DNA from: Dallia pectoralis
Lineage: Eukaryota > Chordata > Actinopteri > Esociformes > Umbridae
DNA length: 64,000 nucleotides
Direction: 5' to 3'
Assembly (NCBI GenBank): GCA_029465975.1
Contig: CM055747.1
Location: forward strand, 10,621,788-10,685,787
A program made the position numbers and the translations under genes. Positions 12,481 through 25,060 of the stretch are shown piece by piece (the first letter of the stretch is position 1; each line of letters starts with the position of its first letter). The notes under the pieces were generated by a model. The model saw nothing but the letters and a program-made list of their open reading frames with translations, was not told where the DNA came from and made no database searches.

Positions 12481-13077
12481 GCGAAGGAGCAAGTTGAGAA
12501 ATGACTAAAATGCTAAACATATTTGTGAAAAGCACCAGAAGGAGACTTGGGACCACCACGTGTTTCTCCTATTAGTGTCTCCTGTAGTAAACCTATTAAT
12601 GCATGTGTATCCATACACATTCACACTCTCTTCTACAAACAGTCAACAGGGCCTTATTGTTTTGCTGAGGGGAAGCACTCTGGGGACGCTGAGCTCAGCT
12701 CAACGTAGAACAATTAGAAACAGATGTTCTGGTTCATTCAACTGGAGCCAAAGCGACTGAACAGACCTGGCTATTTGCGAGTCTGCACAACTACAACAGG
12801 AAATACAGCAGAGACATTGTGACGTTACTACTCTCTCTGTCTCTCTACTTCACAAAAACACACACTCACGCACACTGACAGAATCAGGCCTAGTAAGACA
12901 ATGTGATGAGGGTGCAGGGTGAATTGGTCAGACTGTGATTAGGTTTGCTCACGAGTCACATCTTTAAGGTTATAATAATTACACCGTTAATCCAGACCAA
13001 AGGATCAGAGGTAATAAGGATTGACCTGGACACACCTCAGACACACAGCCTTTCTATCTACAACCTGTCTAGTAGAT

Positions 13078-13238
13078 TACAGGTTCCCCATGTTCCCTCG
13101 CATGTTAACATTCTGCATCGTGTCTTTTTTCAATTACAGGTTCCCCATGTTCCCTCGCATGTTAACATTCTGCATCGTGTCTTTTTTCAATTATAGGTTC
13201 CCCATGTTCCCTCGCATGTTTACATTCTGCATCGTGTA
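13078..13238. repeat. Three copies of a 57-bp tandem repeat
   Basis: Units start at 13078, 13135 and 13192 and differ by only a few substitutions. Each contains CCCATGTTCCCTCGCATGTT. The third copy lacks the T-rich end. The period is a multiple of three, so frames stay open through the array and create spurious 83- and 118-codon frames. Confidence 0.95.
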
Positions 13239-14690
13239 TCTCAGATTCAGATGTTATTTCGTCGTCTTTCATTCACCTCTCCATTCCCCAATGTCCAACC
13301 TAACCTCAAACTCAGGCTTGGATCTCTCATTCAGATCAGTTTTCACTCTCTTCGTTACGCTCGCTAAAGAGTTTTAGTAGAAATTAACATTTAATTTCCG
13401 AGCCTGTAGCCAGGAGATGACGCCCCCCGGCTGCCCTGAATTCCCTTTCCACATTCCCAAAATACACTCATCCACTCCACAGAAACTCAATCATAAACAT
13501 TTGACTGTGTGTTTGTGTGTGTGCATGAGTTCCCCATTCCAGCAGGGGAGCAGTAGGAGGGCCGTAATAGAGTAGGGACCTCCATTCCCAACATCCCTGT
13601 CATCCCAATTAGCTCTCCGATGGGTCCTACGCTGATTAGAGGATATACCATATCCCTCTCAATCTACATCTCTCTCTTTAACTCTAGAAACACCTTCTTC
13701 TGCTGACTCAGTATTTCCATGTTTTTGTCTAACGATGTTTATTATCCTGCGGCTGGCGTGTTGGTGTTAATGTAAACACAATGTAGAGTTCTGTTGCTGA
13801 TAAGGAATGAGCTAAATTCAAGGCTATTCCCAGCCTGCCGGATGCCAGCCGTTGGTGTCCAGGTTGGTTTGAGGCTGTACTGTGGTCTTGGAGCTCCCCC
13901 AGCAGGCTCTGTGGAGGCATGCAGTACTATAAACCGGGTTACTGCCGGAATAACAAGTACAGGGTTTCTGTTGACAAACACAAAACCTACTTTCACATTC
14001 AAATCTCTCTCTGTGCTGTGATTTTAACCAAAAGTGTTCACCTTGATATGCAAGTTGGCAATGAGTCTGATCTCCATCGTAAATGATGCTCGCTAACAAT
14101 CCATTAATCTGATAATGGGTGTGTGTGTTGTGTGTGTGCAGTGTGTAAGGGAGTGCTTTTTTATGACTCACATTGCTTAAAAGACATCAAAGACTAACAA
14201 TTGAGCTTTTTATGTCTTTGTAAACAGTAACACCGTGACCCTTTTTCCTGTCTTTTGTCAATGAGGTCAACAGAGTGGATGTACTTGGCTGTGCCCAGGC
14301 AGGTTCCTGTGATCATTTAACACAACGGACAGACACTGTGATTATGTCTAATATATATTTATGTTTAACTAGCTATCTGAAAGTGGAGTTAAATTTGAGT
14401 AAAAGGAGTGCCAGCCTACAATACATTCACAGATTGTACCTGACGTCACAATATTGTTTGTACTTTTGGGACAGATGTCCTGAGAACTGAGAAATCAACT
14501 CAATGCAGAGGAGTGTGTTGGAGTGGTGGCGGAAGTGGTCAAAGAGTTATGGAAGCAGAAACAGAACTGACCGATCCAGTATCTGTTTGGGGGGAACGAA
14601 CAGGAAGGAAACCCCATTGTTACGTCTGGTGAGAAGACAGCAAGACAGCAGACAGTGAAACACCATAAATTACCCCAGCAGGCTGACTCA
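13239..14690. other. No gene recognised
   Basis: Several short frames overlap around 13730-14170 on both strands. None has a domain or splice context that I can support. Confidence 0.45.
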
Positions 14691-14692
14691 GT

Positions 14693-14942
14693 CCTGTCTC
14701 AGTCCTGTCTCAGTCCTGTCTCAGTCCTGTCTTAGTCCTGTCTCAGTCCTGTCTTAGTCCTGTCTCAGTCCTGTCTTAGTCCTGTCTCAGTCCTGTCTTA
14801 GTCCTGTCTTAGTCCTGTCTTAGTCCTGTCTCAGACCTGTCTCAGTCCTGTCTCAGTCCTGTCTCAGTCCTGTCTTAGTCCTGTCTCAGTCCTGTCTCAG
14901 TCCTGTCTCAGTCCTGTCTCAGTCCTGTCTTAGTCCTGTCTC
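14693..14942. repeat. 11-bp tandem array, about 22 copies
   Basis: The unit is TCAGTCCTGTC, with TTAGTCCTGTC as the only common variant. The two variants are interspersed, which suggests ongoing shuffling by slippage or gene conversion. Confidence 0.95.
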
Positions 14943-15089
14943 TGGCAGAATGAGTCAGGGAGGAAACACACATAAAAGTTTAACTTGTGTTTGAAGTCCA
15001 CTCTGAAAACATTGAGTCTGCAGATGCATTGTGGCACAATAAACTCTTCAGACACAGCTGCTACAACTTTTTAGAGGACATCCCCAACA

Positions 15090-15114
15090 CACACAAACAC
15101 ACACACACAAACAG

Positions 15115-15153
<39 letters not shown>

Positions 15154-15165
15154 CACACACAGAGC
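15090..15165. repeat. (CA)n microsatellite
   Basis: A CA-rich run with a few interruptions. It generates the false Cys-Val rich frames on the minus strand. Confidence 0.95.
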
Positions 15166-15726
15166 AGGCGCTGATAGCATGGGAATGCCCTGAAAGCAGG
15201 CAGCAGCTGGCTCTCTGACAACAGCACCTTGTAAGAGCTCACTTTTACATAGCAAGAGACCCTGACCGATTTCTGTTTTAAACAAATGAATTATGTTAGT
15301 GGGGATAGAGGCCCCCTAGCAGCTAATCGGTTGCCTGGGTGACGAAGTATCACATGTCTGCTTTAGATGACCGGAAACCAAATGTGAAGGTCAAACCCTT
15401 GGGCTGTGTTTCTCATGCAACCATGTGACGGACACAGCTCCTTTCTGAGCTCATATGTGACACTGCATATGCACACTCTCCGCCCAGGGAAAGTGAGGAG
15501 CATAATTTGCCTGCAGATTGATGATATAGTAAATATATGGCTAACTCCGGTGTTAATCTCTCTGCTGTTCTACAGGATCAAGTAGAGAGAGTGTTCACAC
15601 AGGGAGAAAGACAGATGGTAGATTTCACTGATCCAGCTCTGCCCTCCCTGCTACACTGAGTGAAAGAGCAGGGCCTTTAAATCCTCCCATCCCCCACCAC
15701 AGCTCAGCCTGGTTCAATCTGTGTCA

Positions 15727-15749
15727 GTGTGTGTGTGTGTGTGTGTGTC
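15727..15749. repeat. (GT)n microsatellite
   Basis: A short uninterrupted GT run. Confidence 0.85.
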
Positions 15750-17960
15750 AGAACCACAGGGTGTGCGTACTTCTGTGTGTCCCTTTGAATCAGAGTAAGA
15801 GGTGAACATATTAATACATGTCTGCATAGAAGTAATACATTGTGGAATGTTTGTAAACAAAATACTAAATGATGAGTCATAAACTGGGATTTTTGTGTGG
15901 TTCAAAGAAAATGTCTGCGGTGTCCGCTCTCTGTGGATGACTTTTATTCATGGTTCAATAGCACCCCCTACTGCAATCTGTTCATACTTACACAAGCCAG
16001 ACAGAGGAGTGAGACAGGCCGACAGAACGATTCAATGCAGTTTGGCTATGGAAAGCATTTTTACTGTAGTGACCATTCCGGTGATACACAGGAATGTCCT
16101 CGTGATGTCCAGTCAGATGATCCTGCCCTTGGATGAACTCACTGAATGGGTCTCTGTGTTCCTGGATCAGATCCGAGACAGGATGAAGGACATAAGGTCT
16201 GATAACCCTGCTGATAACACATCCGATCAATCAGCAATGGCAGACACGTTCGATACTGTTTCAACCAATTCAGTATGTTGTTTGTTGTAAACTTACTTGC
16301 AATAATAGAGTTCTTCGTGATTTCAGTTGTAGTCCATCACAGCGCTATGGAAAAGTTGAGAACGGCAGGGTACGTTTGACACACAAACACAGAGTCCATG
16401 TATAACTCAGCCATAGTTATTCCTCGTCTTACCCCCTTCTCTTCTACTGTCCTTGGCTTTTTCCCTAAAAGGCCTGTATCACTAAGCCAGACCAGCTAGC
16501 TGAGGGGGAGGGAGGAAGCCATCAGTGGGTGCGGGGGAGTTATCCTGGACTCACATGCCTTCATTTTGCTACCAAGTGTGTGGTAATGCTAGTGTGTGGA
16601 GCCACGTGTCCACTGAGTCTCCGGCTGAATACAGAGGGAGATGTAGTCGTCTCCTCTTTGTGTGTCCTTGCCCTGCTCTCCATTCATAATGTATCTTTCT
16701 GAGTAACGCCATATGCTTCAATCCCATTGTTCCCACAGCAGGCAAGCGTGACTCAAGAGCGCCCCTGGTTGGCCACTATTGGTATCTGCGGAGCTGACCT
16801 AGTCACATCAAATAGTTTTTTGTAGAGTACTTACAAACAAACTATCAACAATTATTCATGTATTTAACAGAAACTGTGTTCTATTCGTCTTGTTTGTCTA
16901 AATTGAGGAGTGTGAACGAGTGAAAAGCTAAACCCACTAATGTATTTAAAAGACGGTGGTAGGGGGTCTGTGGGAGGTGGAGGGTGTCATGTCTATAGGG
17001 TGCTTTGGTGTTGGTTTCTAGGGGTGACAACACAAAATAAGGGGGGGTAGGGCTGACTCACTAAAAGGCCTCTTGTCATCCTGTTTTTCTACAGAAAGCA
17101 GAGACATAAATGGAGGCAGCTGGGAAGCAGGAAATGTCTGCCTCACTGGCAAATGGCCAAGGTGAGGCCAGGAAGAGGGGGGCGAGCAGCGGGGGCAGAG
17201 CCCTGACAGGAAATGGGAGGGCCAACTAGATGGGGTGGTGCTAGAGGAGGGGTTTAGTAGCTGCTCACTTGCGCACATCTGGTGTCTGTTCAATGCAACT
17301 GCAGGCTGAAATTCTTCAATGTTATGATTTTATATTACGTATATTAGTGTTAGATTTTAGAATAAATATTCATTTTGGAATTAATCTATTGTAAACAAGT
17401 CATGTCAAAAATGTATCTGGTCTTTGTGCAAAAGCCTATTGTCTTTAATATGTGTGTGGACAGAAAAAAATTGAATTTCAGTTAGAAGACTATAGGCCAC
17501 AAACTGTTGGCTGTTGGTTTCAATGGAAGGATGTTGTTTTTTGAAAACAGCTATATTGCCTTATTTTGCACTTTGTATACATACAGAAGCTAATCCTTTC
17601 TGCCAAAATATATTAATTTGCCGCAGGACCAATGAGAATTTTAAAACAAATTAAATTGATTAAAAAGCTATTTCAAATTCTACATGTATTAATTTTAAGT
17701 CGACCAAAAATTAAAATCTACCCATATCCTAAAATATGTCAATCCATTTGATTATTTTAATTATTAATAATACAAGTATGTGGGGTCTTTCTTCATCTCA
17801 CATTAAAGACCCAAACAATCTGTGGGTATTGACTACCCCCTACTGGTCCCAGAAAATGTTGCATCATGTGCTGTGACTGACAAAAACATGTGTGTGCGCG
17901 CATGAATTTGAACAAATAAATGCATTCCAACCCTTTGTCAAAGGTTAAATGATGTCATCC
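15750..17960. other. No gene recognised
   Basis: A 131-codon frame at 15895-16290 (plus) lacks any recognisable domain or splice-consistent neighbour. The rest is AT-rich intergenic-looking DNA leading into the C1q gene 3' end. Confidence 0.45.
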
Positions 17961-17962
17961 AT

Positions 17963-17968
17963 TTTAAT
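17963..17968 (-). promoter_or_regulatory. Possible polyadenylation signal ATTAAA for the C1q gene
   Basis: On the minus strand ATTAAA lies about 15 bases after the stop codon. It is the commonest variant of the poly(A) signal. The short 3' UTR this implies is unproven. Confidence 0.35.
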
Positions 17969-17982
17969 AAAAGCAAACTGTC

Positions 17983-19287
17983 TTACAGTGTGTAGAGAAG
18001 CATGCCATTAAAAGTGTTTCTGTGATTTGAATCATCATAAATCCTGTAGTCTGCAGGGAGTTGCATAGAAACTACATCTCCAATCTCCAGTTGTATGATG
18101 ACTCCATTGGATGCATACCTAAACTGTTGGTCGTCACCCCACTCCCCTGAATGTATTATGGTCTCTCCATTCTTCAACAGTGTTAGGCCCATAACAGTTG
18201 ATTTCTGAAAATTACCCATAGTGAAGGTAAAGTGGTAGAGCCCCTTCACTGGTGCTGTAAAGAAACCTGGATCACAGATAAGAGTGGAAGAATCAGTACA
18301 GACCTCAGTCAAGACCACACATGACTATATTAAACAAATGTATTATACTCACTCCAAAAATCACATCCTACAGAGTGAAGGCTACACAAGAAAATACTCC
18401 AATTGGACAAAATATTTCAGCAAAAACCATACTTGATTTGCAGGTTGTCTGTACTTTAATACATAGTGTGGATACACATGAAATATACATCATAATACAA
18501 TATTGCAGCTAAATTCCTGGGTGTAACAAACTTCTAGGCTTTTATTGGACCTCAGGCTTCCTGTAGCTCGCCATAGTCCATAGTACTGCTTGGTACCTGT
18601 GTTGATGTTGTAGTGGCCGCCATTGTTTGAGAAGATGTGCTTGTAGACCACAGTGGTGGCAGTGTTGAATGGTCCATGATATCCATTTTTTCCTAAAGAT
18701 GTGGAGAACGCCGCCTTGGGCATTCCTGTCAATTAAGGTGAACAATATAGGTGATGCATGGTTGAACATATGTTTGCATTTTAAACAACAAATTAATATA
18801 TATAAAAAAGAATTCTAATAAATTAACAGTTAACTTTAATTATCAATTAACATAATGTCTATGTTACCTGAATACTCCTTTTGTAGCTGTTCAATGTCTC
18901 TCTGAGCGGATGTTAGTTTGCTCACTAAGTCTTTAGTTCCGGAAATGACACAAACATTAGAAGACAAATCAGTAAGAACTGCATAAACAAACAAAATACA
19001 AGATGACAATATTCTGCTATTCTATTATAATATATAGTTGATCTGTTACAACCTGAGTTCTCTGTTTTCAGCTCCTCTACTTTACTCTTAGTATCTTGCA
19101 GGGAATCCTTGACGATGGTCAGCTCTGCTTTCAGCTTGCTCATAAAGTCTTGGAGATTTTGAAGCTCAGACCACAAGTCATGGTGGTTGAACTTCTGTGT
19201 CTGAGAGGACGTATCGTCACTGCATCTGACAGATGTTCCTAACAGACAGAGCAGTAGCAGAGCTTGTGGAACATGAACACCACTCAT
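17983..19287 (-). CDS. Secreted C1q-domain protein (C1q-like, no collagen stalk), four exons
   Basis: The exons, read on the minus strand, are 19287-19053, 18930-18868, 18725-18597 and 18266-17983. All introns have GT-AG ends and phase 1 boundaries. The sum is 711 nt, or 236 residues plus stop. Residues 1-22 form a signal peptide (Leu-rich core, cleavage near VRC-SD). Residues about 30-100 form a heptad-rich coiled coil spanning exons 1-2, likely for trimer assembly. The rest is a C1q globular domain starting near PKAAFS, with HIFSNNGGHYN and FFTAPVKGLYHF in the usual order and ending FNGMLLYTL. A collagen region is absent, as in many teleost C1q-like and cerebellin-like proteins. C1q domains act as extracellular ligand-binding trimers; the ligand here is unknown. 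The frame is intact, so the gene is probably functional. Confidence 0.88.
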
Positions 19288-19371
19288 TGTGAAACTATCA
19301 GCTGGTTACGTACACACTACCCTCCAACTCACTGTGTCATCTGATTGTGAAGTGGAGTTTTGGGAAAATGA

Positions 19372-19382
19372 CATTTAAATGG
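19372..19382 (-). promoter_or_regulatory. Possible TATA-like box of the C1q gene
   Basis: CATTTAAATG lies about 85-95 bases upstream of the start codon on the minus strand. The position suits a TATA-like element, but the word is not a strict consensus. Confidence 0.25.
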
Positions 19383-19790
19383 GATCGTTTGACCTTTGGC
19401 CAGACGTTATCTCCGTGTAACTTCACAGACCTGGAACCAAACTCTGCCCACGCATGTTGACGCACATTGTGGTGCTTTAGGCCCCAGTCAGACCCATAGC
19501 TCAGAATATGTTGGTGTCTTGCAAACACTAGTATACACCAACCTTGTAATTGCATCATCACACAGCCTTCATCCTATTGCAAAAACACAGACACTGATAC
19601 AATGTGCACAGATGCCCACACATACTTACAGACACTCACACCAGACTGGGTTCTAATACATTTAATTAATTTACACTTATTTTCAAGACATTACAAAAAC
19701 ATTTTTCACAACATTTAATACTGTCGATATCTTAGTTTGGTTAAGTATTGGAATGTGTGTTCAAAGTACAATTTGAAAGGTTTTTCTATA

Positions 19791-20585
19791 TACACTGATG
19801 AGCCAAAAAAGTATGCCATTAGGTCTTCCACAAAAACGCTGATCTGCCGAGTCATCATTTTGCCAAGACATGCACTCAACAAGACCCTTGAAGGTTTCCT
19901 GTGGTATCTGACACCAATACAGTAGCAGCAGATGCTTCAAGTCTTGAAAGTTGCGATGTGGAGCAGCCATGGTTCTGTTGGTCCAGCACGTCTGACAGAT
20001 GCTGAATGTAATAAAGGTCTGAGAATTTTGAATGGGACAACCATTCCCGAACAATGTTTGCAGTGTTACAGTGCGCATTATCCTGCTGAATGAGGCAACT
20101 GTGAAACCGTTGCCATGAAAAGTGAAGACCTGGTTTCAACATTGTTTAGGTAGGTGGCACGTGTCAAATTAACGTCCACATAAATGCCCGGATCCAGGGT
20201 CACCCAGCAGAACATTGCCTAATACCTTCTCCACCGACTACACAGCCCCATACGCAGCAGGGTGCTATGCAGTGTGTGTGTGTGGGTTGTGACACATTCT
20301 TCCCGTAATCATCATTAAAATGATCTGTGCCTTGTGCCACAAGAGACCTTCTGTTGGTTCGGACCAGACAGGATATTTTTTGTTGCCCTCACACATTAAT
20401 GAGATTTGGGTGCCCAACCCCGTGTCCTCAGTTTGTCTCACCTCGGACCTGTTTCAGAGATGTTCTGGTCCAGTCAGCCAGCCATACAATATTAGCCCTT
20501 GTCATTCAGGTCTTTACTCCCAAATCTCCTGCATCCAAATTCATTCCATGCGAACATACATTTTAATTGTAGTCAATATGCTAAC
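19791..20585 (-). mobile_element. Degenerate Tc1-like transposon
   Basis: The terminus TACACTGATGAGCCAAAAAA is that of a very common fish Tc1/mariner element. On the minus strand a transposase remnant includes QQDNAHCNTANIVREWL (near 20080), the second-Asp motif of Tc1-like DDE transposases. Further right the sequence continues antisense to the N-terminal helix-turn-helix region but is full of frameshifts. No second terminus was found, so the right end is approximate. Confidence 0.65.
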
Positions 20586-20599
20586 AATAAGTACAATTT

Positions 20600-21090
20600 C
20601 CTAGATCTGGTTTCACACTGTGCTGATCAGCTGTCTGCTGTGTTCACAGATATCTACAACAAATCATTAGAGACCTGCAGCCCCCGGCTTGTTTCAAATC
20701 CTACACCATCATCCAAGTCCCCAAGAAATCAAAGATCACAAGGCTTATTGGCAACAGACCAGTCACCCTGAGCTCCGTGGTTATGAAGTCCTTCTTGAGC
20801 CTGGTGCTATCCCGAGTCAAGACCATCACTGACAGTGTTTTGGACCCACTGCTGCCTTCAGAGCCAACAGGTCTGTGGATGACACGATCAACATGGCTCT
20901 CCACTTCATCCTCCAACATCTGGACTCCCCTTGAACCAACGCTAGAATATTGTTTGCGGGCTTAAGTTCTGCATTTAACACCATAATCCCAGCCTTTCTC
21001 CACGACAGGCTCTCCTATATGGGTGTGCCTGAGTCCACTTGAGAGTGGACTTCAGGAGAAGCCCAGCTCAGGATTTGTCCTTCAATGTGT
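20600..21090 (+). mobile_element. Rex1-like non-LTR reverse transcriptase fragment
   Basis: Reading across frames gives, in order, CADQLSAVFTDIYNKSLETC, a segment resembling the 'VPK...PVTLSSVVMKS' part of Rex1/CR1 reverse transcriptases, DPLLPSEPTG followed by SVDDTINMALHFILQHLDSP, and SSAFNTIIPAFLHDRL, which carries the first catalytic region. Several frameshifts and both ends missing show a dead 5'- and 3'-truncated copy. Confidence 0.72.
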
Positions 21091-22685
21091 GAATTTTGTG
21101 TTGCAGAAATGGGTCAAACAGTTTGATTTTGATTACTTTTTCGAATGTAACAAGAAAATATATTTATTTTTTTACCAAATTGTTTGAATTGTTTGGGGGC
21201 ATTTGGCCATGCTATCTTTTCCACATCGAAATGAATAACTTCATTCTTTATGGACTGCTGGAAAAAATACTTTGACCTGGGAAATCAAACCTTCACATTG
21301 GTCATGGACCTTCCACCTCTATGATGAAAAAGAGATAATGAAACCTGGTCTAGGGTCAGTAATCAAGGATCGGCCCTAAACCATTGAAGAACCACCTTTG
21401 AATGGTGGAACCCAACATTTGCCCACAAAATTCCATTCAGTATCTCAGAAGGAGCATATGTCCTACAACCCCACAGCATATAGCTACACACATGCATGTT
21501 TACTCCAACGTTGTCAAGGCACTTGGACAGTTGCTCATTGGTTAACCAGTAACTGGTTTTCCAGTAACTGTTGCGTACCAAAACCATGACCCTTTGAGTT
21601 GGTCAATAACCTATCATAATCTAACCTTGGCGCAACTTTTGGCGCAACTTGTTATAGAGCATGTAAGTGTATTTTATTTTTTTTTCAAAATGTTTGAAAC
21701 TTCTGAAGAGAAAATATATTTGAAATGTTATTCTAAATAACTTTCATATTATATTTGTTCAATTAGAAGGAGTGAAATGCAGAGCAGAAAAATAACGTTT
21801 GTGGTGTTTAATCCAAATAAAACAAACAGCAACGCAAATGGAAAACATATACTGCACAACGACATACCAAAAACTTACCTACATGAAACGTAACATTGAA
21901 TTAACAGAGGCAAGAATGCCAGACGAGAGCCCGGCAGAGGGGGTAGGTCCACTCATCAAGGCACGCAGAGGGAGGACTTTCTGCTGCGCCTCGGCTGCAA
22001 GAGACCATGGCTGCGGCACCTTGTCAGCAGAGGGTGGTAGCTGCTCCATGGCAGCAGGGGGCAATATAGGCCAGATCTCTCCCGGTGCAGGCGGTGGAGG
22101 CAAGACCTCTGCGGGCTCAGGTGTGTGGAGTCCAGACCAATCCGGAGTCAGGCGGTGGAGGCCAGACCTCCGTGGGCTCCAGGGCCATGGGTGACGCAGG
22201 TGGCATTGCCTGGCATCTAGGAGCTGGTACCGAACAGGGTTGGTGTTATTGAATCACCTGCTGGATGGGTCCATCGTCCGACTTATTTTGCGGGTGCCTA
22301 GGGGTGCTCCCGTGCATTGCCTGTTGGAGGACCGTGGACCCGAAATGACTGGCCCTGGTAGCCGCTCCGACTGCTCCGTGAGGCAACGTTGGAAGACTCT
22401 CTCCCGAAGCTATTGCAGAAATCTCAAAGGAGTCCTCCCACTGTAAGGCTCAGCTGGCTTTCATTTTTCATATAGTTTCACTTTTTGTCAAAACTTTCTT
22501 AAGTTTAGTGCTTGCAAAGCCAAACGCGGAGCCGGATAATCACGTTTGTCGTCATTTATTTTTTAAAAGGAAAAAAACACTACAGCAACGCATGGAAACC
22601 AAAACACTGGAATGATATTATAATGTGCTGTCCAAATGAATCAGAACAGGTCTATTTAAACAGCTAACACTCACTATCTGTAGAA
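21091..22685. other. No firm gene; GC-rich island at 21920-22440
   Basis: 21920-22440 is markedly more GC-rich than its surroundings, with repeated GGCGGTGGAGGC-type words and open frames of 131 and 68 codons. Similar A-rich stretches (AACGTTTGTGGTGTTTAA near 21800 and ATCACGTTTGTCGTC near 22540) lie on both sides. A retroelement remnant is possible, but no domain is recognised. Confidence 0.35.
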
Positions 22686-22689
22686 ACAA

Positions 22690-22850
22690 GTAACCCCTTT
22701 CCTGGTGCTGTAAAGACACATGGATGACAGATATGAGTGGAGGGATGAGTACAGACCTCAGTCCGGACCTCACATGACTATACCATATAAATGTATTTTA
22801 CTCACTCCACAAAACCACATCTGTGTGAAGGCTACACTTGAAGAGTTCCC
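22690..22850 (-). pseudogene. Broken second copy of the C1q-like gene (exon 4 start plus intron 3)
   Basis: The stretch from 22698 matches 18241-18400 in order: CTGGTGCTGTAAAGA, then GATGAGTACAGACCTCAGTC, then CACATGACTATA, and AGTGAAGGCTACAC-like words (here GTGTGAAGGCTACAC). On the minus strand this is the first bases of exon 4 and its upstream intron. The rest of exon 4 and all other exons are absent. It is a truncated local duplicate, about 4.4 kb from the parent. Confidence 0.75.
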
Positions 22851-23785
22851 CAACTTGCATCACCTTGATCAGTACTTTTTTAATTTTCTCAGTATTCCGA
22901 AACCCAACAATTACAATGAGGTTGAAGTAATGAAACACAGCTTTCATTTGGATTTTTTATTTTTTTTACTTTCTACCTCTGTGGGTTTTTGCGTTTTACT
23001 GCTCGAGTAAATTATTTAAGCTCCAGACAACAATGTAGTAATTTGCCATGTTCACTCCACAATGGACTCACAGGGATTCAGATAGACATACGGAGGTGAA
23101 AGCCTTCTAGAAGTGACTTCTTAAACCTTCAATAACGGCCGAGTTAGAGAAGCCACGCAGACGTAATATGGACCCCATGGGCTCATGTTTTATTCATGAT
23201 TCTTTCGCTCAATCTCTGTCTGTATAAAATCCATCTGCAAACAATGTTAAAACCATGTTAGAGGACAGGCTCTCCCCATAGGCCCATTTGCTAATTGATT
23301 TAATTAAAATGTACTGTTGTTGGTCGACGTGGTATCAGGAGATGGCAAGGTAAATATGAATATTCAGGAAACACATGAAAGTACTTTAGTCAACACAAAA
23401 ACACAGAAATGTACTTTAATTAACAAACGCATGGCTTAGCATTGGGGCTGTGGTCATTAGTTGTGCTACAGCCACACGCACGTGCACACACACACACACA
23501 CACACACATAGGCCACCCAGAAATTAATTGTACTCTCCACACCCACACACAGTCCTCAGCAACATCAGTCATACGTACAAATCCACAATGACATTTAGAG
23601 ATGTGCAAACCACAGAGATGAAAAACAAAGATTTAACATATGTCACATCTCAGAACAGATATCTGGTAAATTCTTCTTCCATTACCTGATTAGGCCCATA
23701 CCTTTATCTTAAGTGCACATAAACTCTATATTTATATCCAGTGATATTTATAAATCTGTATTGTTAGATGGATGCAATGGCAGTT
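22851..23785. other. No gene recognised
   Basis: AT-rich DNA with a (CA)n run at about 23484-23509 and no supported frame. Confidence 0.5.
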
Positions 23786-24290
23786 TTAACACTAGGAGCG
23801 CCAACAGCCTGCGGGCGTTGCGGTTACTAATTAAAATAAATATATAATGTTGATAAAGTACAGACTTGTCCTTCCATGACTTTTCCTAAATACGTGCATT
23901 TTACCTTGTACCGTTTTCAGAATTGCAAAATCACAAACCGAACACTATATAAACTACTATTTACATGTTTTTTGATGCCTAAACTGCCTTTCTGATGCCA
24001 AAATCATACACCGCTGGGCGCTGGTACACAAGAGGCGCTAATTGCGGTACCCAGTCACCGATCACACCTCACTGGGCTTATGACGTCAATGGTTGAATGG
24101 GCGATACGCAGACAAAAGATTGATACACACAGACAAAAGATTGATACACACAGACAAAAGATTGCGAGATACACACAGACAAAAGATTGCGAGGCTTGGT
24201 TGAATTTGAATGAACTAGAAAAAAGAGGTAAGTTTATAAAGAAATATATCTTTCAATAAATAAACTGAACAAATTCATCCAATTACATCT
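23786..24290. mobile_element. piggyBac-like MITE, left half only
   Basis: Begins with TTAACACTAGGAGCGCC (TTAA at 23786-23789) and runs collinear with 54751-55225. Shared words include CCTTCCATGACTTTTCC and ACCGATCACACCTCACTGGG. The right half is missing. Within it, 24113-24195 carries a tandem array of CACAGACAAAAGATTG-containing units that is not expanded in the 54.7-kb copy. Confidence 0.8.
24113..24195. repeat. Short tandem repeat inside the piggyBac-like MITE
   Basis: About four copies of a unit containing ACACACAGACAAAAGATTG, alternating with GATA and GCGAGATA spacers. The complete relative at 54751 has a single related copy here, so the array expanded after insertion or in a sub-lineage. 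Confidence 0.75.
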
Positions 24291-24836
24291 ATGTATATGT
24301 CGGGGGGGGGGATTCGTTATCTGGGGGTTGTCCTAACAGGTGGACTAGTTCATTTTTCATTCATGTTATTTGTTTGTATTTTGTTTCTGTCACCACTTCC
24401 CTATGGGTCCTCTAATGGCTGCACCCGAGCATGTGACAGGCGAGTAGAGGACGGAGGCGAGACATACAGTCGTTTGGTTCAATTGTAACTAACTGTGTGT
24501 AGTGTCCTAATTCTTTTAGTCATCTGCTATTGTATACTAGTCCCTCTTACGTGTTCAGTGTTTGTTTTGATTGCAGTGACCACAGGTTTGAATTGTAGTG
24601 TTAACATTTATCTCGCCCTGTCCCTACTCTACTGTGTGCTCAGAGGGGCAGTCTGTTCAGTCTGTACTAATTGGGGTGTATCACGTTCGTGTACCAATAA
24701 ACCTTGGTTGTAGTAGTATTGTTGTAGTAGTATTGGGAAGTGGTTGGGCATATTGTTATTTTTTTGTATTGTTGGTTGAAGAATAATCATTTGTTGGTGC
24801 AAGGGATAGTGAGAGCAGCGGTTGGCCGCTGTAATA

Positions 24837-25060
24837 GGGGCGGCAGTGGTTCAGTGTGTTGAGTCGGTTGTCTATCAATCGGAAGGTTGGGTTTGGTGGT
24901 TCGATCCCTGGTTTCTCCTGGGAAATTGTCGAGGAGCATGACACCTAAACCCAGCTGCTCCTGGCGAGCCTGCAGTCGCCTTGCATGGTAGACGCGGTCG
25001 TCGGTGAATGTGAGGCAGGATCTGTAAAGCGCTATATAAAAGCGCAGCATTTACCATTTA
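24837..25060 (+). mobile_element. tRNA-derived SINE
   Basis: The head resembles a tRNA: CAGTGGTTCAGTGTGTTGAG fits an A box and GGTTCGATCCC fits a B box for RNA polymerase III. A unique body follows, and the 3' part ends GTAAAGCGCTATATAAAAG with CATTTACCATTTA, a tail shared with L2-type LINEs. The LINE-type tail suggests mobilisation by such a LINE. It is not a functional tRNA, because the cloverleaf is incomplete. Confidence 0.75.

Noticed and set aside
13021..13377. 118-codon frame with internal repeats
   Set aside because: The repeats are a 57-bp DNA tandem array; open frame follows from the period being a multiple of three.
15048..15285. Cys/Val-rich minus-strand frames
   Set aside because: They translate a CA microsatellite.
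15895..16290. 131-codon frame as a possible gene
   Set aside because: No recognisable domain, no splice-consistent partner and no codon pattern that sets it apart.
24837..25060. Functional tRNA gene
   Set aside because: A- and B-box-like words exist but arms do not fold to a full cloverleaf, and a SINE body and LINE tail follow.
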